The notes: generated by a model from the letters alone, not told the origin. Shown: positions 35,401 to 47,194, counted from the stretch's first letter. The stretch: 57,698 bases of DNA from Heterotrichella gracilis (GCA_032358255.1 JAULBX010025685.1:1-57698); one strand, 5' to 3'. Numbers and translations: made by a program.

Positions 35401-37475
35401 AGGATATGAGGTAGGAAATACGAGAACCAGGAGGACATTGCATTCACAAGGGAGAAATACGGGTGCAGGCCAGGAGAGTACATCAGGTATGGGAGGGACA
35501 CAAGGAGCCCATAGGACTACACCGTGTGTGGCTAGGCGCTAGTAGGTGATCGCATCTGGCAATCACTGGAAGAGGGTATGGCCCAATCACTGGAGCGTGG
35601 TGCGGTGTGGTTGGTGAATTCTATAGCTGCATTATGAATCTTTGGCACATACATCATCACCGCCTGACCCGCAAGCCCCTGTGCCCTCCCCCCATACACA
35701 CTATTGATAGCCACCAGCTGCCCTACTAATCCCTTCTGAATCACCTCACCACCATCCCCTGCAGGAGCGTGGGGTGGGACCGATCTGACTGTTGGTTTGC
35801 GCACTGTGTCATGCTGGATGGGCAGGAGATGGGCCAGTTTGCATCGGCAGGGATCGGCATCGCGCACTGCCCATGCTCTAACCTGAGACTGGCATCAGGT
35901 GCGCTGCAGTTCAAACCCTAATCCCAAATCCTCACTGAGACTGGCGTTGGGTAAGCTCCTAGCGAGGTTAGTGGGGGTGCGTAGCGGTGGTGGGAAGGGA
36001 GGGGCGACGCGGTATCGACTGCAAATGAGTCAGGCATCTGGTCAAATGCGTCGCAGCAACACAGCAGATTAAAAGCTTGAAATGAAGTATCCCAGCACGG
36101 TGTGTACACATTTGTTGCAGCCCTTTGTGGTTTGGGTGGACACAACCCTGCCTCCTATCCAACGCACCCGCATCCCATGCTTTCTCCACGTTGCGCGATT
36201 TAGGCAACATAGCATCCCCTGAACCCTTCTCCCCCCTCCCCCGCAGGCATTGCCCCTGTGCGCACCCTGCTTGACAAGGGGGTGAACGTAGGGCTGGGGG
36301 TGGACGGGAGTGCATCGTCAGACGCTGGCCACCTGCTCAACGAGGCAAGGCTGGCCATGCTGCTACAGCGCGCAAAGGGTGAGGACAAAACCCTAGGGAC
36401 AAGAGCCCTAGGAACAACAATCCGTATGTGATGGTGGCGGGGTCCTCTTGGGTGGCTGGACATGCGGCTGCAGGGCAAGGATTGCACATGTAGTACCCTA
36501 AGCATGCTCAGCGAGGCACGTCTGGCCAGGGTCCAACTCTTTTGGCACTCGTGTCACATTCAGCAAGTTTGTATTGGAAATATCATGCCCGAACATGCTC
36601 TGTTTGGGGTATATAAATCAAAGATCTGGCTACTATTTTTGTGGTGCCAAAACTCTGCCCACCACCGCCAACCAGATACCCAACCCTGCTGTTTGACGGC
36701 AGGAAACCCCAAGGGTATGACCGCCAGGGAGGCATTGGAGGTGGCCATCAAGGGAGGGGCGAAGAACCTGGGGAGGGATGACATTGGCGAGATCGCGCCT
36801 GGATTTGCCGCGGATTTTGTTGCCTGGCGCACGGATGCCGTAGGATTTGGGGGTGCCCTTCACGACCCAGTGGCGGCGCTCATGCTGTGCACAGCTGATG
36901 TGCCGGATTTGGTGGTCATCAATGGCGATTTCGTGCTCAAGGGGGGAAAATTCACCTCATTTGACATCAAGGTAAGAGGGGCAAAGTAAAGTAGTGAACA
37001 AAAATTACCTGACATTAAATACGGGGCGTATGGGGTTTGCTCTGAAGTTCAAAGAGGTTATGTACAGCATGCATGGCAGTGACCCAAGGTAAGAGGAGCA
37101 ATCTCGTCTCATTTGAAATAGAATAGCAGCGGCAATTCAAATGGCTTGACGTTAAGGTAATGACCCGAATTCACCTGACATAGAATATGGGGCCAAATAT
37201 GAATCACCCAAATGGGATTTTCAGTAGGGTTCTTTCTGAAGTTCAAGGACTGGCATGCATGCCAGTGACCCGCCAGGAGTGATGGATCTGATGCATACAG
37301 AGTGCCGCACTGAGTGTTAAAACTGCCCCTCAGAGTGCTTCAAAGCCAAAAAGACATCCCCTGCCACGCATCCACCCTGTGATTCCTACCTCCTTCCCTA
37401 TAGGACCTGCTGTCAGAGCACAACCAGCGCTCAGCACGCATATGCGCGCACTCCACGGGGGCTGCGCCATTGTGA
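32450..37475 (+). CDS. 8-oxoguanine/hydroxyatrazine-deaminase-like amidohydrolase
   Basis: Ten exons: 32450-32618, 33185-33297, 33554-33610, 34279-34468, 34883-35029, 35234-35366, 35765-35898, 36247-36378, 36703-36971 and 37404-37475; phases join to 471 residues. This amidohydrolase subgroup uses one metal ion to deaminate or dechlorinate purine-like or s-triazine rings; bacterial relatives include 8-oxoguanine deaminase and hydroxyatrazine ethylaminohydrolase. Metal and catalytic residues are in place: [10 protein letters not shown] (H81, H83), [11 protein letters not shown] (H246, E249), CWFAHC (H283) and [20 protein letters not shown] (D334). The C-terminus has the usual [14 protein letters not shown] beta-barrel return and [12 protein letters not shown]. 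There is no transit peptide, so it is probably cytosolic. Reading on past exon 9 would stop after VRGAK; exon 10 ([14 protein letters not shown]) fits the family better. Nearly every intron carries decayed copies of an exon edge. The exact substrate is inferred. Confidence 0.93.
33474..33502 (+). repeat. Copy of the exon 3 5' edge (amidohydrolase)
   Basis: TGCAGGCCTCTGAGTTGTTG resembles the true acceptor and exon start at 33550-33570 (TGCAGGACTCTGAGCTGTTT). A partial copy of the exon's other end (CATGGCAGCTGATGGTGAGT) lies at about 33658-33677, after the true one at 33595-33615. Confidence 0.65.
34148..34210 (+). pseudogene. Tandem copy of amidohydrolase exon 4 start
   Basis: About 60 bases match exon 4 (34279-34341) at nearly every position and translate as [16 protein letters not shown] against [16 protein letters not shown]. 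The CAG acceptor and the preceding AACCCTAACCACC intron bases are duplicated too, giving a 131-base unit. The copy lacks the rest of the exon and a donor, so it is probably skipped. Confidence 0.8.
34796..34845 (+). repeat. Copy of amidohydrolase exon 5 start
   Basis: AGGTGG followed by CCCGACTCCTTGTGCGAAG and GAGGAGCCC resembles the true exon 5 start (34881-34920) with small indels. Confidence 0.75.
35422..35490 (+). pseudogene. Tandem copy of amidohydrolase exon 6 end
   Basis: About 65 bases, encoding [20 protein letters not shown], repeat the 3' part of exon 6 (35302-35366) with the same CATCAGGTA donor. A short copy of this exon's 5' edge also lies upstream at about 35187-35206. Confidence 0.85.
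36990..37280 (+). repeat. Degenerate tandem duplication in the last amidohydrolase intron
   Basis: Two related blocks: about 37010-37097 and 37178-37278 share GACATTAAATACGGGGC/GACATAGAATATGGGGC, TCTGAAGTTCAA and GCATGC-CAGTGACCC. Both also echo the exon 9 donor (CAAGGTAAGAGG). Confidence 0.65.
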
Positions 37476-38693
37476 CATGGGAGGACCTGGTCAGTGGCAC
37501 CACGCTGACTCAGCTCGCCAGCGGCGCTTGCCTGGAGAAGCAGGAAAAGCCCAATCCATTTCAATGTGGAATTCGGACACAAACAAAGGCTTGCAAGCCG
37601 AGCAGTGGCCTAATTTGTACAATCATTGCCATTGTTGAACTGGCAGTGATATCACTGCCAGTACATTTATCACTGCCAGTGCATATCACTGGGGGAAGTG
37701 ACTGTTTGGGAGTCGAATCCCAAACAGCCTGTCTGGCTCCTGACTCAAAAGTGATCACAGCATGCAGCTCTCTCAAGACTCTTACATTGAAATGCCACTG
37801 GCTTGATCAGTGGAGGCTGACTCAGCCTGAAGGCATTTCAGGGTTGACTGCACTGACCTGCCAGTTGCAGCCTTAATAGAAAGCGCTGTCACAGGTCGGG
37901 CGGCGGTACAATGTATCCATATGGCCAATGATTGCATAATACTATCACGCGTACTGCTTACAACACTGTAAGTTACAGAGCTGCACAGTGACTGCAACGC
38001 CCGTTGAATGGACCAGATTATTTAATAAATGTCATTGATCAACGTCTGATATTTAAGTCATCCGATGCGCCTCGAAGACATCTCTCATCAATATTGTATT
38101 GATGTAACATCTGACTCACTGACAGTGTCATTGACGTAACGTACCTATGGTTGTGATTCACACTGCGGCAGCTGGCTTGAGTCCGCTCAATGAGGTGTGA
38201 ACAGGCAACAAATGAATATTCATTCAATGGCAAGCATGCAAGATTGCAAAAAGATAAAACGTTTGTTGAACAAGCCTGTCTCAGAAACGTTGTTGAATTT
38301 CAATTTGTTATCCGATAAAGCCCGCCGGCTGGCAGCGTGTGGCACATTCAACGGCAATGTCGAACTCGCGCACAAAAGGCGCGTTAAAATTGAAACAACA
38401 AGATCATGAATGAACAATAGTTGTCCATTCAGTTACTTGCCAAGCAGTGCTAAAAGCGCATTGCCATTTTATTGGAATAATACAAAAAGTCAAACAAAGC
38501 TGTACGTGAGTGTCACCTGAAACATTACCCCAAATTAAAATGCAATCAATTGACTGTACTGGTACGTGCCACTGAAAACATTGTCAGAGCATGGATAATT
38601 AGTCCACGGGCTGCAGCAGGGAGCCTATATATGACATCAGAAGTTCAAAATTGAAACCTGGACTTCGTCAGCAAGATGACATTGACACGATTT
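37476..38693. other. Intergenic region with clustered palindromes
   Basis: About 1.2 kb between two convergent genes. No supported gene. The left half has several inverted repeats (see the separate entry). The right half is AT-rich and low in complexity, with a 70-codon open frame at 38197-38409 (+) of no known type. Confidence 0.45.
37640..37840. repeat. Cluster of perfect palindromes and hairpins
   Basis: A 22-base perfect palindrome at 37640-37661 (CTGGCAGTGAT and its complement), followed by further CACTGCCAGTG copies. A 10-bp stem with a 6-base loop lies at 37702-37727 (CTGTTTGGGA/TCCCAAACAG). A 9-bp stem at 37788-37796/37832-37840 (TGAAATGCC/GGCATTTCA) encloses smaller palindromes such as AGGCTGACTCAGCCT. 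Confidence 0.85.
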
Positions 38694-41269
38694 TCAAAGT
38701 GGGATATGCTGCTGCCATGTCCAACCTGAACAACACTGTGTGGGTGCCCCCGTGCAACTGCGCAGGGAGTACTCGCCCGAGGCCTTGGTCTCACTTGTGC
38801 GGGCAACTGATGCAAACCGAGGCTCAGCTGCGCTAGGTGGATCCTTGCGAAAGACTGCTGTGAATGGGAATGAGAACCTCTGATACGCTTCAATGTCCAA
38901 GCCTTGCAGGTTATATCTTGCAATTGCTTGCTCTAATCGGTCTGCTGTGAAGCCGAGGGGGCCTATGAACATATCAACCCCACCAATATTCTCATACGTT
39001 CGGAGGTACGTGATTTCTAACTGTGGCGTTTCACTGAAGTTGATGTTGAATGCCAGTGTATGGTTCACAGCCCTATTCATGGATTCGCCTACCCACCCAA
39101 ACTTGCCCGGGCGATCTGCACGAAATCGCCAATCCCCAGTTGGGTGCACCTCTTGAAACTGCTCCTGCTCTCCATCATCCGCTGTCATTGCTGTTTTGGA
39201 GGCCGAAGGCTGGTCTGACTGTGTGCAGAACTTGCGGAATACCATGTGCAGATGGAAGGGTTTGGGCAGTGATGCGCCCTCCTTGCACTTGGCTGCATGC
39301 TGCGTTTCATTGGCCCCCATTTGTTGGACAGTAAAAGCCACCACTTCAGCAAGAAGGGCATGCCCAATCGCGTCTGCAAGAAATGTGAAGTTTGTGAATT
39401 GGAAGATCTGCAAGCTTGCTAAGTGACAACATGACAACAAGTACATGAGATCTGAGAAGGCAGTGCCTGTTTGGGGTCAGGGCCTGAAGTGCAGGATTGT
39501 GCCAGCCTGCCAGGCCTCAGGCTGGGGGATTCAGCGCTCCATTGGTCAGTGGCTGTTTATGGATGAGGGTATCCAACAGAGCGGTTGCCCTCTGCCTGTT
39601 CCTCAAGGCTGGTCAAAATAAACCCTTGCAAGGGTTTGGGAATTTAGGGGTTCAGGGCAGGGTTCAGGGTCTTTACCTGGGTGTGGGCGCCCGCTCCAGA
39701 AGCAGGGGAGCATGGCAGGCGGCTCTGAATAGACTGGCCACACTGCGTTGCGGTAGCTCGCAATAGGGACGCTGTAGTGCCTGAAGATGACTCGCTCAAA
39801 GTCTGCCAGCAGCCAGTACTTGTCGCACCAGGTGTACTCCCGCACATCCCCAGAGAAGTTGGCCTGCATGCTCCCTTGCTGCGCCTGGTCACAGTGGCCA
39901 TTGCAATACCCTACCGAGTAGCTGCAGGTGAAGAAGGTTTCCACCGCCATGACCAGGGGTGTCTGGCCAGGTTGTGCCGGAGGGACTCTGTTGTAAATGG
40001 CTTGCATCAGGTAGTCAAGGTCCCACATCTACGTGTAAACACAGCAGTTAAATTTGATTTGCATGCATTACCCAGCAATACAACCAGGTCAGCAGTCAGC
40101 AGTCAAGCCTACCTGCACTAGTTGTGTAGGCATGCATAAGGAGTCAGTAGGACAAGTGTGCTGTTGATCACTCAGTGGCACTCGATCAAGCCAAATATAT
40201 ATTTACCAGTGCGCATAGTGTGCACGGATATGGCAAACCAAAGGGTAACATACACTACACACAGTCAATCGACCAAGCCTGGTACCTTGGCTGGCATTGT
40301 AGGCCTTGCTAGCATTACCCATAACGACGCCATCACCTCTGGTGAGTTGGCGCCAGTACCGGACATTCTGGTCATGACAATACAGTAAGCACAACACCCA
40401 CCTGTTCATACGGGCTTGCATAGAACGCGGCGTTGACAGTCAAGTCCACGAGCACAATGTCTGCAGGCACCTCAGACAAGTAGCTGGATTCAGCCCACAT
40501 CCGGGTGTACCACGCCGGCCGCGCCTGGTTGATGACGCTGATGTTGGCGTTGGGGAACGACGCCGCAAGCAAGGGTTGCAGCCTGGCTGGCCACGCGCAG
40601 GCTTTGCCGTTGCCCCTCTCACTGTCCCTGCACATGTATTATGACCTGTGTTCAAGGTCTCTAGACTATAAATTTAAACCTAGCTGTAGCGGGCAAGTGT
40701 GTTCCCATGCGTTGTGTCTTTACCCCAAGTACCCCAAGGCTTGGGTCCAGTTGCTTTGATAATGGAGTGCTCAAGCGCTCGGGGCTGTCACTGACAGTGT
40801 CAGTACCCATTCTGAGGCAGTACCCTGTTTGGTACAGCTCACCCAAAATAAATGTACATTTGCCGGTGTACCACCACCCATTGCAATGCGCAGCAGTACA
40901 TTGTGTGACCTTTTAAAGACACTCAGCCTTTAACTCGTGTCACTCACCACCAACAGCAAACAGAGCTTGGACTTCTGTGCAGCAACCAAGCATCTAGCTA
41001 GGCTTGATTGGCCATGGCTAGGCTAGCCCATACCTGCACTTATGACCAACAGTGACCGAGCCCCCAATCACCACTATCTTCACGTGCTGCCCAGTCTGGA
41101 GACGCTCCACAATTGACCGCCAGGCGCACGGGTTGCCACGGGTGAAGGACTGCGCCAGCTCTGTCTCTTGCAGCGGGGGCTGCTGGTTGAAACGGCCACG
41201 AGCAAGAAACGCTGTCGTGCTCATCAGACGGACTGCCGCAGTTAGCCGTGTATAGCTCTCCCAGTGCAA
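38694..41269 (-). CDS. SGNH/GDSL-type hydrolase, probably secreted
   Basis: Four minus-strand exons: 41269-41034, 40627-40402, 40028-39677 and 39373-38694; phases join to 497 residues. SGNH hydrolases are serine esterases or acyl-transferring enzymes; green algae have large families, many in the secretory route. Block I is KIVVIGGSVTVGHKC with nucleophile S71. Exon 2 has ARPAWYTRMWAE and VLVDLTVNAAFYA (oxyanion Asn region). Block V is DAIGHALLAEV (D272, H276). The second half, with WVGESMNRAVNHTLAFNINF and LEITYLRTYENIGG, looks like an appended beta-sandwich. Oddity: a convincing signal peptide (MVEAIVQLLALSWFTSLALG) begins at 41318, but in a different frame, which does not run into the hydrolase frame without a frameshift or an unseen splice. 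The start at 41269 is thus provisional. Confidence 0.82.
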
Positions 41270-42803
41270 GGCTCGTAAACCAACTCAAGGCGAGAAGCTG
41301 TACAATTGCTTCTACCATGGTGCATCAGTGCATACATGACCCCCACAAGTGCGTGGTGACCTACACCACTGGCAACTGCGCCGGTGATACAGGGCTAAAC
41401 ATTCTGATATTAGAAGGGCGTGCTGTGCCGCGGCTGCACACGAACTGCTCTCTATTACCCCTGGCCAGGTTTTTGGATGCATGCATGCATAACGCTCTGC
41501 TAGCTCAAGCGTTGCCGGGCACTGGGGACAACGGGCACCACAAGGTCCCGGGGATGTGCCCTGCGGGAACGGTTGTCGCCCAAAACCGCCTTTGAGGAAT
41601 TTGGCCAGTCCAGGATCCTTGTAGTCCTTGACACCAAGAAAGAAGGGAACGCACAGAGGCGGAGTCAAGTAGCCGCAGTGACCAATGCTTGCATGCAGGG
41701 CATCAGGCCAGGGCATCACGCCAGGCATTAACCCAGTGCATCAACGATTGGTGACCATTATAATGAAGCGCAAGCTTACAAGGGCATGCCAAAAGAACGC
41801 TTTTGGTTTAGGTTTACCAATTGGGTGCATGCATCCAAACACTGTGTGACGAATAAACTCAGCATAATTCAACATTTGACCATGTCCTGACCTCTGACCA
41901 CTTACGATATGGCACAGGTTGTAAGGAGCTTCGGGTGTACCTTTCAAATATAAGTAAGGTTTCTCCTAATAATTCAATCCTGGTTCCTAATTCCTAGTCC
42001 TATTCACTTGAAATTCCTGAATGGCATCTAAGGACACGGGGTGACCTAACTGAACCTTATACCCAAATCAGGGTAGCAATATCCCCGATAATACTGAGAG
42101 AGGGACAATGTGCGCAAGTCTACCAGTGCACCCGGTGGCATGCATGCACAGCCCAATCACAGCCAACGCTGCTGCTCGTCTATCAAGCTTGAGGGCCGAG
42201 TCCAGCTTGGGTGAACACGATAGCTATATAGCCACTGCAGTGGTGATCGTGCGAATATGTACCTTGATGGCGATTTTCAATCGCAGGCGCACCCAAAACC
42301 CTGACCACAGCCCCCGCATATGGTTATAAAAGTGTCCGTGTGTGAACGGGTAGCGCGAAGGAATAATCACGAGTGTGCCCAAAAAGCAACAAACCAGGGC
42401 ATATAGCACCGCATCGAGTCCTGAAGGGTAACACGGCTCGCCCTCACCACCACGGTTCCTGAGAAAGGCTTGCCACCTCGCCAGGTTTCACCCATGGTGT
42501 TGCATATATATATATGCATGCATTCACGCGCATTCGAAACAGTCAGGTTTGCTTACAACAAGCTGAAGACGACCCAAGCAGACAATACCTAGAACCGTGG
42601 TGCAAACTCCGTTTTAACCCTTCCCTCGTTGCTGGTTTTGGGCTGGAGAAGCTACACTACTCGCTGGCTAACCCACAAACAACGAGCAGATGGTCTCCCC
42701 ACCGACAGCCTCAAGGTGGCGCTTAAGCGCCAACCCAAAGGACAGTTAATGCTCCCTACGATATTGAATTCTCGTGCAGCGCCAGTTGGTGCAAGGATTC
42801 AGG
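41270..42803. other. Intergenic region upstream of the SGNH gene
   Basis: Contains the out-of-frame signal-peptide stretch (41318-41259, -) and the SGNH promoter. Beyond that I see only low-complexity sequence and GCATGC-rich palindromes (for example near 41480 and 42510). Confidence 0.4.
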
Positions 42804-42808
42804 TTACA
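42804..42808 (-). terminator. Putative polyadenylation signal of the mL45-like gene
   Basis: TGTAA on the minus strand, about 185 bases past the stop at 42990. Confidence 0.3.
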
Positions 42809-42989
42809 GCAACACGGCAAAGCCGTTCCCCCCACACATGACCAGGGTTACATCGAGTCTTTGCACATGCCTTAAACCCTTAGGGTTTAGGCTTCTCCTC
42901 CACCGCCAGCCTCCACTTGCTCCCGCTCCTGTCCGTGAGACGCCGCTCACACACCCAGTGAATTAGGTTCCCAAACCCCACATCAGGGT

Positions 42990-45900
42990 TTATGCTTTTG
43001 GCTTATCCGCCACCGCCAGCCTTCCCGCCAGCCGCCATTTGCTCCCGCCTCCCCCCTTGAGGTGTCGCTCGAACACCCAATGGTCAACCACAGCCACCTC
43101 CCCTGATGGGTCACCCGCCAGTAGCGCCCCCTTGGGGCCGTAGGCGGCGAACCTCTGGCGGGAGGGCAGGCGCACCGTCAGCTGCACAAACGCTGTGCTG
43201 TCGTCCTGCGCATAAGGGCCCGACAGTAGGTCACATGCATTCCAGTGTGCAGAAAAATTAGCAGTCTGCCTTGCGCACATGAAGGTTGGTGAGGTAGTAG
43301 GTTACATGCATTTTAGCAATACAGCAAAACGAGTAGTCATGCGTCCATGGGTGTGCGCGAGGAATAGGGAATTGTCTGGAAACCCTTGATCTGTCCTACC
43401 AAGCAGGGTGTCCCCGACCCTTCCCAGCCTGGCAGACAACCCTTGGCACGCACCAGCCCTCCTTGATCATCCTGCCATGCACCATGTTGAGGTGCAGCTT
43501 GCCTTTCAACCTCAGCTTATCTCACAACCCCTTGACCACATGACCCCCTGCCGGTTGCTACATACCTTGCCCATGGCTACATTTCCCCCCTGGCAACCTC
43601 CCCCCCCCATGCATAGCACCCATTGTCCCACGCACCTTTAGGTCCCCTGCGATCATCCTGCCATGCACCACCTCCACCTGGTTGAGCTTGGGCTTGTCCA
43701 CCAGGGCCCATTTGATATTTGTCCACCCCCCCTGCTCCCGCGCCTTGAGCTCGCGCTTCAGGTCGGTGAACACAGCTGGCGTGACACGCTGCGAGGGGGC
43801 AAGCGGCGTTAAATTAAATCCTAAATTGTATCTAAATAGATATGATATCAGTTACATGCGTGGCCCCAGAGGGATGCATCCACCAATAGTCGCCAAACAC
43901 CAGGCACTCCTGTCCATCACAATACATAGATATGAAATCATTTTTTTGTTAAAAGTGTGTGATGCGCTGCAAGCGGGAAAACGGTGGTGTGCAATTAATT
44001 CAGTTTCTCCTAGCAACCTACGCCCTCCATGGTGCATGCACTCGGCAGCCTGCATGCGTAGTACACCCATAAGAGTGGCTGGACTGCGTGTACACAGTGC
44101 GCAAAGAGGGCGCTAGCACCCTTTAATCCACAGCGCTCCAGGCGCCCAAATCAGCCTCCGTCAGGGTTGATAGCTGTTTCCTGCTAGTAGGGTTTCCAGT
44201 AGGGTTCCCCACCTGTCTCAGCGCTGTCCTGTCCCCATGCGCCACCATCCTGCACAGCTCCTCGTACAGGGACAGGACCTGGGCCTTGAAGCCAGGCAGG
44301 GTGAACCCGGGGATGTGCCTGGGAAAGGAAAAAAGAACTGAATTACAAAAAAAAGCCCTTAATGAACTGCAGAAGCATGCTGTTGTTGTTGTAAAACTCA
44401 AGTACATCCAGCACTCCAACCACACACGTATGGTGCCATCCCCCTCTCCTCGCGCATTCCCCACTCCAGTCTTTCGCCTACGATGGGGTTACGCCACCAT
44501 TCAAGTGAACCCGCACACCCCGCCTGCTGCCACGCACCGTCTGCATTTCGCCAGTGTGTATATCGACTTGAGCCCTCCCAATATCCTCCTCCACCTCTCC
44601 TTGAGGCCGGTGGGGGTGAACCAGGCGGTCAGAGGGAGGCGTGGGGGGGGACCCTGCAGGAGGTTGCGGGTTTAGGGTCAGTGGCTTAGGTTTTAGGGTA
44701 GAGTTGAATCAGGCCGTCGAGCTGAACCAGTGGGCCAGGGGGAGGTGCAAGGGGGGACCCAACAAGCAATGGCAGTTGGTGGTGGGTGATTGGGTGGTGC
44801 TAGGTAATAAGGAGGCGGTGTTGTGGGAGATAGGCAAGGCGAGGGGCTGGGCTTGACCTGTGTCAAACCGAGCTTGATTGGGTTCACATTCACTACCAGA
44901 AGAGTCTGCTCACACCTTGTAGGGTTCCGCCACCATGTTGGGGCTGACCAGTGTCATGCGCATCTGCGCTGGGCGCATGGCCACCGGCGGTGCCATTCCT
45001 GACCGTGGAGGGGCGGTGCCAACTGCCTTGGCGAAACATCGCCTGTGTGAGGAGTGGGTGGGGAGATGGAGATATCAGCTGAGGTTTTCAATGGTTAGGC
45101 AATGGGTTGCCCGTGCAAGGCGCCAGTAGCGTTGTTGGTATTTGGAGTGGTGGTCAAAACCTAGCCAGTGTTCCGCACCCTAGCAAAAACCTAGCAAGTG
45201 GCCATTGCCCACTTCCCATCCCAAGCCTCACCAAGAGGAGCACCTGCATGGGCGCGGATGCAAACTTGCCACAATGCACCACATGTCGGACATGTCCACC
45301 TGCAAACTGTGGTACTGCTGCCAATGCGCATGTGGCATCATTGCAACCCACCTGCCAATAGCTCCTGCTGCCCCATTGTCAAGCGTGTGCGCAAGTGCAT
45401 ACAAATGTGAACATGCCATGCGCATGGGGCAAGGCCCAAATTGGGCGTCACTGGATCATGTCGATGCATTCAACCGCACCAAGGCCGGCAACATCAATGC
45501 GACATTGCACCCCACCCACCTGGCCATGGCATCTGCCATGCATCCCACTGGCTGGTGGGGTTCATGCGCTAGCCAGGCGAGACCACGAGGTGCAGCAGCA
45601 TCGGCGATGGCAGTTGGGTTCACCCGTGTGAGGGATGTACAGTGCCGTGTGGCGGTGGTGGTGTGGTGTGGCCTCGTTGCTAGGTCCTATGGGGACAATA
45701 AAGGTTGGGGATGGCTGGTTGTGCAGTGCTCAGATATACCACAGCATACACCACAGCATATGTACAACAGGTGGGGATGAAGGAAGGACCCCCGAGTCAA
45801 GACACATGCATGGCTGGTGGGTGGCCAGATGGCAGATCTGCATTCGATGGCCCAGTATGGCAGATGCATATGCATCACTAGGTCATCACTGTCTGCACTA

Positions 45901-46021
45901 TAGCAAGAGGTCAGCATAGCAGGGCTAGGGCCCTTACCTTGTAGTGTATTGGTTGGCCATGTGTGCGAGGGGTGGCACCCACACCACATCGGACCAGCAG
46001 CCTCCCCAAACCCCGAAGCAT
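42990..46021 (-). CDS. TIM44/mL45-domain mitochondrial protein
   Basis: Minus-strand exons: 46021-45938, 45026 (or 45042)-44916, 44653-44538, 44318-44213, 43788-43636 and 43205-42990; about 261 residues. Family members are the mitoribosomal protein mL45 and the Tim44 C-terminal domain, both of which bind the inner-membrane side of the matrix. Exon 1 encodes an Arg-rich presequence (MLRGLGRLLVRCGVGATPRT). The domain runs from TAWFTPTGLKERWRRI through HIPGFTLPGFKAQVLSLYEE, TNIKWALVDKPKLNQVEVVH and FVQLTVRLPSRQRFAAYG to VVDHWVFERHLKGG and WRLAGRL, the last two being typical of mL45. The only doubtful junction is exon 1 to exon 2: the clean CAG acceptor (exon start 45042) gives the wrong phase, while an AAG acceptor (exon start 45026) keeps the frame. 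A missing small exon is another option. The second intron contains a decayed copy of the exon 3 start. Confidence 0.82.
44701..44760 (-). repeat. Copy of the exon 3 5' edge (mL45-like gene)
   Basis: GCTGAACCAGTGGGCCAGGG and GGGGGGACCC resemble the true exon 3 start and acceptor at 44615-44660 (plus-strand GTGAACCAGGCGGTCAGAGG and GGGGGGACCC). Confidence 0.65.
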
Positions 46022-47194
46022 CGTGCTCCCCGCAATCTCCCCAAAGAAAGCGCGTGGTGTCAACTGGTTTTTGATGAACGCTACGCTAGTCTGCAGTGGT
46101 CACTGGCACTTGCCCCGCGCTGAGAGCACACACGCACTAATGCACATATATATGCGACGCACTCAAAGTTGGTCTGAGCGCAGTGATTTCAGAGTGTGCT
46201 AGTGAGCGTTGCCTACTGGCTATTGCATCCGTTGGTTGCGGTAGCAGGGCATGGCAGTACTGCACCCTTCAAGCATATGCATGCATCATGCTCGAGGGAG
46301 GCTGCGTCGCTGTTGAGCTGTGATCGCAGGACAAGCTGTCTTGCGGTCGAGCAGCGTACACAGGGCCTGTGCGAAAATCCAGCCAACACGGCGTTAGCGT
46401 TGCTTCTTGAACCGGTTTGGCAAGGTGCACGAGTATTGGCATCACGATTTGTAAGGGTTTCGCAGGGTTTTTGGGTCTCAACCCTACCCTAATAAAGAAC
46501 CTTTGTTCTGGCTCAACATTCATTTCCCTGCCCGGCACAGTGGCTGTAATGCAGCAGGCACTGACTTCTGGTGCTCAATTATTATACCACTTTTATGCGC
46601 ATATGCGATATCGCAATCACCTCCCTGGGCAAGCTATATGCCATGCCATGCCCATGCCGATTGCACAACCGTTATACTACCGTAAACCAGCCTGCGAGCC
46701 ATGGCAGCCACCAGGTAGCCTGCAGCAGCCGCGTTACAGAGGCGGCATGCCACCCAAAATCACCACCGAGTGCCTTCTCTGTGCCAGGCAGTAAGTAAAA
46801 TAATGTCGGGCTCTTATGAGGCAAACGACGATGATGCAAGGTGCCATGTGTCCTTTGTGACGGGGCTGCTGCAGGCTGCCTGCTTGCCAACACACCTGCC
46901 TGCAGGCTACATGTGCAGCTCTCTAAAAGCTACCAATATGGTTCAACATGACATATTTAAATACTTGTAGGCTAGAACTGGTCAGCATGCAGCTGTACTT
47001 AAGAGAAGTGTTTAAAATAAGAACAAAACGCTAAGCAAGCCCCTTTCTCCCACATTAATCCAGTGCACCAGGATGGAATGTCAGCACCGGCAACCCCGCT
47101 CACTTTCCTGGAGAAGTACATGCATGCAAGGGATAGCACGCCTCCTTATTGGCTGCCTATAGTGTCGACATCAGTTCTGCAGGAAACAAGCAAA
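46022..47194. other. Intergenic region, no gene seen
   Basis: About 1.2 kb between the mL45-like start and the 3' end of the next minus-strand gene. Open frames on both strands show no family features. Confidence 0.4.

Noticed and set aside
36972..36989. Amidohydrolase ending at VRGAK by reading through the exon 9 donor
   Set aside because: CAAGGTAAGAG is a strong donor, and the next exon ([14 protein letters not shown]) matches the usual C-terminus of the family.
37701..37727. tRNA-like T-arm (GGGAGTCGAATCCC)
   Set aside because: There is no acceptor, D-arm or anticodon structure around it, and the TTC of a normal T loop is missing. It is better explained as one hairpin in the palindrome cluster.
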